Shown here piece after piece: positions 16,548 to 23,347 of a stretch of DNA of 23,872 bases. The notes beneath the pieces are model-generated. The model was not told where the DNA came from and ran no database searches. It saw nothing but the letters and a program-made list of their open reading frames with translations. The DNA is from Clostridia bacterium. Lineage in GTDB: Bacteria; Bacillota; Clostridia; Christensenellales; Borkfalkiaceae. Made by a program: the position numbers and the translations under genes. Each line of letters opens with the position of its first letter. Position 1 is the stretch's first letter. Location of the stretch: assembly GCA_900769565.1 (NCBI GenBank), contig CAAGHC010000096.1:1-23872 (forward strand), read 5' to 3'.

Positions 16548-17126
16548 TTAAGCGTTTTCCCCCAAATATTTAATTACGCAGTTAACTGCATTGCAACCCG
16601 CATTAGCGCTCATTGTAGCGCCCGAAACGGGGTTAAATAGTTTAGTTTCGTCTTTTGCAGAAAAGTCCTTGCCTTCTTTATAAGCTGTGGTAACGTCGGT
16701 TAAAAACCCGTCGTAATAGCCACTGCCAAGTTTACTCATAAGCGTTTGCTTGTCGTAATCTTGAAGAATAACTTTGTCAATCTTATCGCTTTCATTATCG
16801 ATAACGACCTTTACCCAAACGGTAATCGTGCCGTTTTTGTAACCGTTATAACCCGTGGTCATAAATAAAAGGTCGTCGCCAACGTTATAAATCTTTTCAA
16901 TTTTGCCGAAAGCGTATTCAACAGCCGAATCACCTTGCTCTACGTCGAGAGTGATGGTGAACTCTTTTTCTTCGCCGTAAATTTTCTTTATTGCACGGGC
17001 AGTACGCTCTTCGCTAGAAACGTAAAGTAGGTTTGAAAGAACGGTTATCAATGCGCCCGATACGACTGCGATAATTAAAAGGACTGAAATACATCTAAAC
17101 CAAATATTGTTAATAAATTTAGCCAT
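16548..17126 (-). CDS. rnfG: Rnf complex flavoprotein subunit RnfG
   Basis: RnfG is anchored by one N-terminal helix (about 11-33), with its FMN-binding domain on the outer face of the membrane. The covalent flavin site is the S-G-A-T motif at 168-171 (PVSGATMSANAG); FMN is expected on Thr171, attached by an ApbE-type transferase. No such transferase gene is in this window. The segment TLMSKLGSGYYDGFLTDV before it matches the FMN_bind fold. The length of 192 is normal. The start ATG is preceded by AAGGGGGC, 6 to 7 bases away, and the gene overlaps the end of rnfD by 8 bases. Confidence 0.96.
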   Translation of the reverse strand: MAKFINNIWFRCISVLLIIAVVSGALITVLSNLLYVSSEERTARAIKKIYGEEKEFTITLDVEQGDSAVEYAFGKIEKIYNVGDDLLFMTTGYNGYKNGTITVWVKVVIDNESDKIDKVILQDYDKQTLMSKLGSGYYDGFLTDVTTAYKEGKDFSAKDETKLFNPVSGATMSANAGCNAVNCVIKYLGENA

Positions 17127-18123
17127 TTTTTGCCCCCTTAACTTTTTTTACCGCACCGAAAGGTTTGGGGATAATAAATTTATCAATGAGTGGAACGGTT
17201 AAGTTCATCAAAAGAATTACGAACGAAACTACTTCTATGCCCGTAGCGTTTCTTAAAATAGCCGTAACCAAACCTAGCGCAACAAAATAAACAACGTTGC
17301 CAAGCGTAGTGTTCGGGGTGGTGGTGTAGTCGGTCGCCATGAATATTGCACCGAGTATTAAGCCACCCGAAAGGATTGACGGCAACAAGAGTGTGAAATC
17401 AAACCCACCAAGCATAACGCTCATTAAACCGCAAACGGCTACGTAAATAACGGGGTAAACTAGATTGATAATACCAAGACAAGCAAGGTAAATTCCACCG
17501 AGAATAAGCGCTAGTTTGCACGTTTCGCCTATACAACCGGCAAGCCCCGTGCCTAAAAATAAATCTAGGTTGGAAAGAGTGGGGGCATTGCCTGCTAAAA
17601 AGTCGGTTAGCACGGTAGCGCCCGTCGTGGGGGTAACCGAAACACCACCGGCAATACTTCCGATAGACGGTAATATCCAACCACCTGCCATAACTGCCGT
17701 AAATGACATAAATGCAAAAATTCTGCCCGTTACCGCAGGGTTAACTAGGTTTTTACCCGTTCCACCAAAAATCATCTTTACTACGATTATTGCAAACACG
17801 CTTGCGAAGATAGGAACGTAAACGGGGGACTGAACGCCGATAGAAAGGGTAATCAAAATACCCGTTACACATGACGTAAAATCAAATTGTTTGATAATAT
17901 CGTTTATCTTCTTTCCAGCAATTAATAGGTAAACGCCTTCGCTCAATACTGCGCTCGCTACTGAAACTGCAAGTAATAACAAAGCCTTTAAGCCAAAGTA
18001 AACGCAACCCATTATGCAAGCAGGTAAAAGCGCAATGCAAACGTGTATCATAATTTGTCTAGCCGTTCTGGGCGCTTTAACGTGGGGAGAGGACGAGTAT
18101 ACGTATATTTTATTTTCCGCCAT
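17119..18123 (-). CDS. rnfD: Rnf complex membrane flavoprotein subunit RnfD
   Basis: RnfD is an integral subunit related to NqrB that carries a second covalent FMN. The segment SSPHVKAPRTARQIMIHVCIALLP at the start and the NLVNPAVTGRIFAF block are typical. The flavin site is T-G-A-T at 167-170, so Thr170 is the expected FMN attachment residue. Later signatures include GETCKLALILGGIYL and FMATDYTTTPNT. About nine to ten hydrophobic segments are visible over 334 residues, a normal size. AAGGAG at 18134-18139 precedes the ATG. It overlaps rnfC by 14 bases upstream and rnfG by 8 bases downstream, so the three are probably translated together. Confidence 0.96.
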   Translation of the reverse strand: MAENKIYVYSSSPHVKAPRTARQIMIHVCIALLPACIMGCVYFGLKALLLLAVSVASAVLSEGVYLLIAGKKINDIIKQFDFTSCVTGILITLSIGVQSPVYVPIFASVFAIIVVKMIFGGTGKNLVNPAVTGRIFAFMSFTAVMAGGWILPSIGSIAGGVSVTPTTGATVLTDFLAGNAPTLSNLDLFLGTGLAGCIGETCKLALILGGIYLACLGIINLVYPVIYVAVCGLMSVMLGGFDFTLLLPSILSGGLILGAIFMATDYTTTPNTTLGNVVYFVALGLVTAILRNATGIEVVSFVILLMNLTVPLIDKFIIPKPFGAVKKVKGAKNG

Positions 18124-19417
18124 TTGTCTTCATCTCCTTAATTTTTTGTTTTGCCATGGAAATACTTTGAACTAGCGAGCGTTTCGCAGGGCAGTTAAAT
18201 GCGCACGAGCCACATTCTATACAGTTCATTGCGCCGTACTTTTCAGCGTTTACGTAATCGCCTGCAAGCGCAAAACTTTCTATGTACATAGGCATCAATC
18301 TCATAGGGCAGTTTTTAGCGCACTTTGCACAGTTGATACAGTTAGTAGGCTGGCTTGTCGAAGTTTCCTTTTCGGTAAGGAATAAATATCCCGAATTAGT
18401 CTTTCTGGTATAAGACTTGGTGCTTATCATACCTTTACCCATCATAGGGCCACCCGAAATAATCTTAACCGTATCGCCAACTAATCCACCACAGTATTCG
18501 ATAATGTCTTCTAAAGGCGTACCGATTTGGATACGTAAATTTTTAGGTTCTTTAATACCACTACCACTCACGGTAAGTACGGTAGAAGATAGCGCTTTAT
18601 TGTCCTCAATAGCGTGCTTGATTGCAATCAGCGTTTTAATGTTCTGAACGCAACAACCAACGTCGAAAGGCATTTTGCCGATAGGCACTTTTCTACCCGT
18701 AGTACAGTATATAAGGTGTTTTTCGCTACCCATAGGGTATTGCTTTTTAAGAACGACAACTTCAACGTCGTCGTATTTAGAAAGCGCTTCGATAGCCTTG
18801 GGCTTATTAGCCTCGATACCGATAACGATTTTCTTAATACCTAAAGCCATTGCAGAATATTTAGCGCCCCTATAAATATCTTCGGTATTTTCAATCATAA
18901 GTCGATAGTCGCAGTTAAGATAAGGCTCGCACTCTGCGCCGTTAATTATAAGCGTGTCGAGTTTAACAGAGGGCGAAAGTTTAACTGCCGTGGGGAATCC
19001 TGCGCCACCAAGCCCAACTATACCTGCAAGACGTATACGTTCAATAATGGTTTTAGGCTCGAAGTTTTCAATGTTGTCAAAGAAAATCTCTTCGTCTCTA
19101 CCGTCGTTTTCTATAACGACGTGTTTCATTTTAAGACCACTTGCCGTAACAATATCTTCAATAGCAGTAACCGTACCGCAGATTGAAGAGAATACGTTTG
19201 CAGAAATCATACCGCTTTCTTTACCGATAAGTTGCCTTTTGGTAACCTTATCGCCAACGTTTACGACGGGAATTGCAGGTGCGCCGATATGTTGATTCAT
19301 GCTGATATAAACTTTTTTTGGTGCAGGCATTTTTTCAATAGCGCTGTCCATACAAAGGTCTTTTTTATCAGGCACGTGAATCCCGTACGGATAATTTTTT
19401 CCTTTTCTGATACTCAA
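18110..19417 (-). CDS. rnfC: Rnf complex NADH-binding subunit RnfC (TTG start)
   Basis: RnfC is the peripheral cytoplasmic subunit where NAD is reduced or NADH oxidised. An N-terminal domain with GIHVPDKKDL and NQHIGAPAIPVVNVGDKV is followed by the glycine-rich nucleotide loop GLGGAGFPTAVK (135-146), as in the 51-kDa subunit of complex I. Two 4Fe-4S sites follow: C360-C363-C366-C370 and C399-C402-C405-C409. The length of 435 is standard. The start is TTG at 19417, set 8 bases after AGGAG (19426-19430), and no nearby ATG is better placed. It starts 27 bases after the Gx-family gene. First rnf gene of the set, in the clostridial order C-D-G-E-A-B. Confidence 0.96.
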   Translation of the reverse strand: MSIRKGKNYPYGIHVPDKKDLCMDSAIEKMPAPKKVYISMNQHIGAPAIPVVNVGDKVTKRQLIGKESGMISANVFSSICGTVTAIEDIVTASGLKMKHVVIENDGRDEEIFFDNIENFEPKTIIERIRLAGIVGLGGAGFPTAVKLSPSVKLDTLIINGAECEPYLNCDYRLMIENTEDIYRGAKYSAMALGIKKIVIGIEANKPKAIEALSKYDDVEVVVLKKQYPMGSEKHLIYCTTGRKVPIGKMPFDVGCCVQNIKTLIAIKHAIEDNKALSSTVLTVSGSGIKEPKNLRIQIGTPLEDIIEYCGGLVGDTVKIISGGPMMGKGMISTKSYTRKTNSGYLFLTEKETSTSQPTNCINCAKCAKNCPMRLMPMYIESFALAGDYVNAEKYGAMNCIECGSCAFNCPAKRSLVQSISMAKQKIKEMKTNGGK

Positions 19418-19425
19418 AATATTAT

Positions 19426-19430
19426 CTCCT
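19426..19430 (-). promoter_or_regulatory. Ribosome binding site for the TTG start of rnfC
   Basis: AGGAG on the minus strand stands 8 bases before TTG at 19417-19415. This spacing is what supports the unusual start codon. Confidence 0.75.
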
Positions 19431-19444
19431 AGTATAATAAAATT

Positions 19445-19957
19445 CTATTTGTTTTCGACTAATAAACTCGGGAATTTTTTGACGGTAAATAATACCGCTA
19501 AACCTATAATCACGCCGGAAACCATGCTTATAAGAGCAAGGTAGGGGGTGTAGAACAAGTATTCGCCCGTTCCCGAAACTAGGCAGAACACCACGTTTTG
19601 TAAACTTGCGTTTATTACCGCACCACAAACTGATATGGCAACCACGCTTAAATTTTTAACCAAGTATAACAATAAAACTTCAACGGCAAGCGCAATAGCG
19701 CCGGACGGTAAAGAATATATAATTGCAGATATATTCCCTGAAAACAGGCTACCGAGTAGGCATTTTACCGTTAAAACAAAAAATCCGTATCTACCACCTA
19801 GAATGAGGACGGCTAAAAGAATGAATGCGTTGGATACGCCCATTCTAGCGCCCGGAAGAAATAGTGGTGGAAATAAATTTTCAATCATAAACGCTAGCGT
19901 AGCAAGCGCTGAAAGTATACCCGTAAGGGCTATTTTAAAAGTTAATTTACCGTTCAT
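19445..19957 (-). CDS. Gx-transporter / heptaprenyl diphosphate synthase component I family membrane protein
   Basis: This is a small integral membrane protein with five to six hydrophobic segments over 170 residues. The block PGARMGVSNAFILLAVLILGG matches the family annotated as heptaprenyl diphosphate synthase component I or Gx transporter, whose fold is like substrate-binding S components of ECF transporters. The old enzyme name is not well supported by the sequence, since no prenyl synthase motifs are present. A longer frame opens at a TTG (19999), but the ATG at 19957 follows a G-rich GGGGTG by 6 bases and avoids a 38-base overlap, so I chose it. The gene follows the NusG-domain-II gene by 4 bases and precedes rnfC by 27. 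From memory, this two-gene pair corresponds to EetB and EetA of the Listeria extracellular electron transfer locus; I could not check that. Confidence 0.82.
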   Translation of the reverse strand: MNGKLTFKIALTGILSALATLAFMIENLFPPLFLPGARMGVSNAFILLAVLILGGRYGFFVLTVKCLLGSLFSGNISAIIYSLPSGAIALAVEVLLLYLVKNLSVVAISVCGAVINASLQNVVFCLVSGTGEYLFYTPYLALISMVSGVIIGLAVLFTVKKFPSLLVENK

Positions 19958-19961
19958 GCCG

Positions 19962-20438
19962 TCACCCCGATACGGGCGGAACAAAACCGCCAAGCCCAAC
20001 GATTTTTAGGTCGTGTGGGGCGCAGTAGATAGCGCCGTTACCCTTGATTTTAGGGGAACGAACGCAGTCTTTTGAAATAGAACAAGTGCTGTCGGTTACT
20101 TTTGCCGTTAAATTTACTTTATCAATCTCAACCACGTTGTAGTCGGTGTATTTATCGTCGGTGTATACCGTTACGGTGATAAGGTTTTGTGAATTTTCCA
20201 CCTTGACTAGATTAGTAAAATCTTGGCTAACGGTTAGGTCGTTTTTGTCAAAATTAAAAGAAAAAACCGTTCGCCCACCCTTTATAGCCTTAAAACCGTC
20301 CGGAGTGCTTGCGTCGGCAAAAAATACAAAACCGAAGAAAAGCGCTAGCACGAAAACGCAGACGAAAAGATATAAAAAAATATCCTTTTTGTAAAAGAGC
20401 GATGAAGTTTTTATACGCTCAAATAACGACTTTTTCAA
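19962..20438 (-). CDS. NusG domain II-containing membrane-anchored protein (TTG start)
   Basis: An N-terminal basic stretch and one membrane helix (about 19-41) anchor a beta-rich domain of about 115 residues that should lie outside the membrane. The end carries the NusG-domain-II pattern with three cysteines: C119-x5-C125, then C139 in AIYCAPHDLKIVGL. Despite the name, such standalone proteins have no link to transcription elongation. The length of 158 is usual. The start is TTG at 20438 with AGGGAG (20443-20448) 4 bases upstream; an in-frame stop at 20450-20448 rules out a longer protein, and no ATG precedes the helix. It is the first gene of the operon, about 18 bases from the predicted transcription start. 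The role is unknown; a redox role next to Rnf is inference. Confidence 0.85.
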   Translation of the reverse strand: MKKSLFERIKTSSLFYKKDIFLYLFVCVFVLALFFGFVFFADASTPDGFKAIKGGRTVFSFNFDKNDLTVSQDFTNLVKVENSQNLITVTVYTDDKYTDYNVVEIDKVNLTAKVTDSTCSISKDCVRSPKIKGNGAIYCAPHDLKIVGLGGFVPPVSG

Positions 20439-20457
20439 AATACTCCCTCATTATGCT

Positions 20458-20479
20458 CTAATATTCTACTAAATATTAG
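20458..20479. promoter_or_regulatory. Candidate operator: inverted repeat over the Rnf-operon -10 element
   Basis: Arms CTAATATT (20458-20465) and AATATTAG (20472-20479) are perfect reverse complements separated by 6 bases. The repeat covers the -10 hexamer (20463-20468) and ends near the predicted transcription start, the usual place for a repressor. It does not match the Rex, Fur or PerR boxes I know. AT-rich sequence makes chance occurrence possible. Confidence 0.45.
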
Positions 20480-20491
20480 GGGTTTTGTCAA
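20463..20491 (-). promoter_or_regulatory. Sigma-A promoter of the NusG-II/Gx/rnfCDGEAB operon
   Basis: On the minus strand a perfect -35 TTGACA (20491-20486) is followed by a 17-base spacer and the -10 TAGAAT (20468-20463, five of six). Transcription would start near 20456, leaving an untranslated leader of about 18 bases that holds only the ribosome binding site. No riboswitch fits in it. Confidence 0.85.
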
Positions 20492-20494
20492 TAT

Positions 20495-20586
20495 CAAGCG
20501 TTGAATTTGCCATAATAAAAAATTATAGTATATCAAAGATAATAATATATTTAAAATGCGCCCTACAAAATTGGTTAAAACGCTTG
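20495..20586. repeat. Separated 8-bp inverted repeat between the divergent promoters
   Basis: CAAGCGTT at 20495-20502 and AACGCTTG at 20579-20586 are exact reverse complements, with centres 84 bases apart. The first is three bases upstream of the Rnf-operon -35; the second overlaps the possible -35 of the divergent methyltransferase gene. It may be a pair of regulator sites or chance. Confidence 0.3.
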
Positions 20587-20612
20587 CAATATTTTACGTT
20601 GTGAACTAAAAT
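20584..20612 (+). promoter_or_regulatory. Possible promoter of the methyltransferase-galT operon
   Basis: TTGCAA (20584-20589) and TAAAAT (20607-20612) are separated by 17 bases. The -35 matches four of six and the -10 five of six consensus bases. The start point would fall at about 20619, one or two bases before the ATG at 20621, which would make the transcript nearly leaderless. Confidence 0.45.
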
Positions 20613-20620
20613 ATAAACTG

Positions 20621-21781
20621 ATGTATTATTGCAATGATTTTCCCGAACAATTAAATATTACTCTCACTTGTGCGTCGGGTGTAGAAAAGGTTTTAAAAAG
20701 CGAACTAGTTCGTTTAGGCTATTCCGATACGCCGGCAATCAACGGTGCGCTAACCTTAAAAGGTACTAAAGAAGATTTGGCAAGGTGTAACCTAAATTTG
20801 CGCACGGCAGATAGGGTTTATATAAAGGTCGCAGAGTTTCCAGCCGATAATTTTGATGCGCTTTTTGACGGTGTAAGCGACGTTCGGTGGGGTGATTATA
20901 TAACTTCGGACGGTGCGATAAGGGTAAACGGCAAGTGCGTAAAAAGCAAACTTTTTGCAATTTCTGCTTGCCAAAGCATAGTGAAAAAGGCGATTGTTAA
21001 TAACCTTTTGAAATGCTATAAAGTGAATAGACTTAACGAAAACGGTGCGATTTACGACGTAGAGTTTTGGATATTTAAAGACGTTGTTACTTTGCTAATC
21101 AATACGAGTGGGGCAGGACTGCATAAAAGGGGTTACCGTGATTTAGTTGGTATTGCGCCTATAAAAGAAACGCTTGCGTCTGCGCTGTTGCTCTTTAGTG
21201 ATTTTTACAAAGAACGCCCGTTTGCAGACCCGTTCTGTGGGTCGGGAACGTTGGCGATAGAAGGCGCTAGAATTGCAATGAATATTGCAGGCGGTATGGG
21301 CAGGCGTTTTGCATTTAACGAATGGAAAAATTTTGATAATAAAATTTTTGAACGGGTGATTGAAGAGGCGAAAGATAAGGAACAAAGAAACGTTCATCTT
21401 AATTTTTTTGCGTCTGATATAGACCCGAAAGCAGTAAAACTTGCAAAGCACCACGCAGAGAGAGCAGGTGTTTTGGATAAGATTAAGTTTAAGGTTGCAG
21501 ACGTTAAAGATTTTAGGTGCGACCTAAAGAACGGCACGATAGTAACCAACCCACCGTACGGTGAAAGAGTTTACGATAAAAGGCAGGCGGACGAATGTTA
21601 TAAGTCACTCGGTACGGTTACGAGTATGTTGGACGGTTGGTCGACTTTCGTTATAACTAGTGCACCTGATTTTGAAAAGAAATTCGGCAAAAAAGCCGAT
21701 AGGGAAAGAAAACTTTATAACTCGAACAAAGAGTGTAGATTTTATTATTATTACGGGAAAAGGAGTAAAGATAATGATTGA
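20621..21781 (+). CDS. THUMP-domain class I SAM-dependent RNA methyltransferase (RlmL/YpsC type)
   Basis: This protein belongs to the family that methylates guanine N2 in 23S rRNA (the N-terminal half of Escherichia coli RlmL; YpsC in Bacillus). Residues about 10-160 form the THUMP RNA-binding part, starting NITLTCASGVEKVLKSEL. The segment LHKRGYRDLVGIAPIKETLASALL leads into the Rossmann methyltransferase domain. DPFCGSGTLAIEGA (203-216) binds SAM, FFASDIDPKAVKLAKHHAERAG follows, and NPPYGER (310-316) is the catalytic N-P-P-Y. The length of 386 is normal for the single-domain form, without the RlmK half. No Shine-Dalgarno site precedes the ATG. The last 8 bases overlap galT. The exact target base is inferred from the family. 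Confidence 0.93.
   Translation: MYYCNDFPEQLNITLTCASGVEKVLKSELVRLGYSDTPAINGALTLKGTKEDLARCNLNLRTADRVYIKVAEFPADNFDALFDGVSDVRWGDYITSDGAIRVNGKCVKSKLFAISACQSIVKKAIVNNLLKCYKVNRLNENGAIYDVEFWIFKDVVTLLINTSGAGLHKRGYRDLVGIAPIKETLASALLLFSDFYKERPFADPFCGSGTLAIEGARIAMNIAGGMGRRFAFNEWKNFDNKIFERVIEEAKDKEQRNVHLNFFASDIDPKAVKLAKHHAERAGVLDKIKFKVADVKDFRCDLKNGTIVTNPPYGERVYDKRQADECYKSLGTVTSMLDGWSTFVITSAPDFEKKFGKKADRERKLYNSNKECRFYYYYGKRSKDND
21758..21765 (+). promoter_or_regulatory. Ribosome binding site that decides the galT start
   Basis: AAAAGGAG lies 8 bases before the ATG at 21774. It sets the start there and not at the ATG at 21660, 114 bases earlier inside the methyltransferase gene. Confidence 0.85.
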
Positions 21782-23309
21782 CGGGAAATTATTGACCGAA
21801 AAACTTTTAAGATACGCTAAAGCGTTTTTGCATTTGGACGCACGTGACGAAATTTATTTTCGTAACCTTTTGTTGAGAGAGTTTAAACTTGACGAGCCGA
21901 TGGAAAACGTTATCGGGTTAGAGTATATTGATACTTTAGACGTTCCCGATACTATCGTTAGCGAACTTGAAGAGTACGCAGTAGAAAACGGTATTATCGA
22001 AAAGGGTACGGAAAATCTTTATAGCACTTATATTATGGGTTTACTTTCACCCTTGCCGTCAAAGGTTAATCAGACCTTTATGGAAATTAAAAACACCAAA
22101 GGTATTGAAGATGCGTGCAAATATTTTTACGACCTTTCGGTAAAGAATAACTACGTTCAAAAAACGGCAATAGGTAGAAACCTTAAGTGGGATTACGTGG
22201 ACGGGGACAGATGCCTTGAGATTACCATAAACTTAAGCAAGCCAGAAAAGGACAATAAAGAAATTGCAAAACTTCTTACAGCGCCTAAAAAATCCAAGTA
22301 TCCCGCTTGCTTGCTCTGTAAAGAGAACGAAGGCTTTCAGGGTACGCTAACCCACCCTGCAAGGGAAAACATAAGAACTATTTCCTTGAATATGGGTGGT
22401 GAAAAGTGGTTCGTTCAATATTCGCCGTACGCTTATTATAACGAGCACATGATAGCGATTTCAGAAAACCATGCGCCTATGCACATTGCAGGTGATACCG
22501 TTGCTAAAATTTTGGATTTCGTGGACTTTTTCCCAAATTATATGATAGGTTCTAACGCTGCTTTACCTATCGTTGGCGGTTCAATACTTAACCACGAACA
22601 TTTCCAAGGCGGTGGACACTTAATGCCTATGCACAAAGCACCCGTCTTAAAGGAATATAGTAGCGAAAAATATCCTAGCGTTAAGGTCGGCGTAGTAGAC
22701 TGGTATAATAGCGTTATTCGTTTGGAAAGTGATGATAGATGCGCAATTAAGAGTTTTGCTACCGATATTATCGACGCTTGGCTTAAGCATACCGACGAAA
22801 AATGTTATATCTTTGCTGAAACGGACGGCTTACCACACAATTCGCTTTCGCCCGTTGCAAGAAAGACGGAAAAGGGATATATTATCGATGTGATTTTGCG
22901 TAACAATATCACTAATGAAGAATATCCCGAAGGCGTGTTCCACGCTCATCCAGAATATCACAATATAAAGAAAGAAGGTATAGGTTTGATTGAGGCAATG
23001 GGTTTATTTATTCTTCCTGGAAGACTTAAAAAACAACTTGCAATGATTGCCGATATTCTTTGTGGTAAGGAAGTTTACGATTATGACGCTCTATCCGATA
23101 AGGACAACTATCTATATGCGCATAAAGATATGATAAAAGCGCTCGTTGAACAAGGTCTTTCTAAAGATTTTGAAAGTGCTAATTTGCGTGTAATCGATAA
23201 AGTTAACGATACTTGTAAAAACATTCTTAACAACACCGCAGTTTACAAAAAGGACAAAAACGGCGTGGACGGGTTTGAAAGATTTTTATCCGTTCTAGGC
23301 GTAAAATAA
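21774..23309 (+). CDS. galT: UDP-glucose-hexose-1-phosphate uridylyltransferase (class II GalT)
   Basis: GalT swaps UMP between UDP-glucose and galactose 1-phosphate in the Leloir pathway. This is the long class II form of Gram-positive bacteria. The active-site block LNHEHFQGGGHLMP contains H274, H276 and Q278, which correspond to the H-x-H-x-Q of the family. The N-terminus ICKL-like segment (DGKLLTEKLLRYAKAFL), YFRNLLL and NPAREN-type segment (THPARENIRTISL) are also typical. From the chosen ATG the protein has 511 residues, a normal size. A frame extended to 21660 would add 38 residues with no family match. Its start overlaps the methyltransferase stop by 8 bases, so the two are probably co-transcribed, with the esterase gene downstream. 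Confidence 0.95.
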   Translation: MIDGKLLTEKLLRYAKAFLHLDARDEIYFRNLLLREFKLDEPMENVIGLEYIDTLDVPDTIVSELEEYAVENGIIEKGTENLYSTYIMGLLSPLPSKVNQTFMEIKNTKGIEDACKYFYDLSVKNNYVQKTAIGRNLKWDYVDGDRCLEITINLSKPEKDNKEIAKLLTAPKKSKYPACLLCKENEGFQGTLTHPARENIRTISLNMGGEKWFVQYSPYAYYNEHMIAISENHAPMHIAGDTVAKILDFVDFFPNYMIGSNAALPIVGGSILNHEHFQGGGHLMPMHKAPVLKEYSSEKYPSVKVGVVDWYNSVIRLESDDRCAIKSFATDIIDAWLKHTDEKCYIFAETDGLPHNSLSPVARKTEKGYIIDVILRNNITNEEYPEGVFHAHPEYHNIKKEGIGLIEAMGLFILPGRLKKQLAMIADILCGKEVYDYDALSDKDNYLYAHKDMIKALVEQGLSKDFESANLRVIDKVNDTCKNILNNTAVYKKDKNGVDGFERFLSVLGVK

Positions 23310-23347
23310 TAACGATAAGACAGAAATCGTGTTAAAGGAGTACAAAA

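Noticed and set aside
18954..19295. A 113-codon plus-strand frame inside rnfC, and similar plus-strand frames within the rnf genes
   Set aside because: They are shadows of the minus-strand genes, with no protein motifs and no initiation signals.
19958..19999. A TTG that would lengthen the Gx-family protein by 14 residues
   Set aside because: It would overlap the preceding gene by 38 bases and adds a non-hydrophobic, Arg-rich tail; the ATG at 19957 is better placed.
20599..20605. TTGTGAA, a half-site of the Rex redox-regulator box, near the methyltransferase start
   Set aside because: The second half TTCACAA is missing at the required spacing, so one half-site is no evidence for Rex.
21660..21773. 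An upstream ATG that would lengthen galT by 38 residues
   Set aside because: The extension lies within the methyltransferase gene and does not resemble GalT; the ATG at 21774 has AAAAGGAG at 8 bases.
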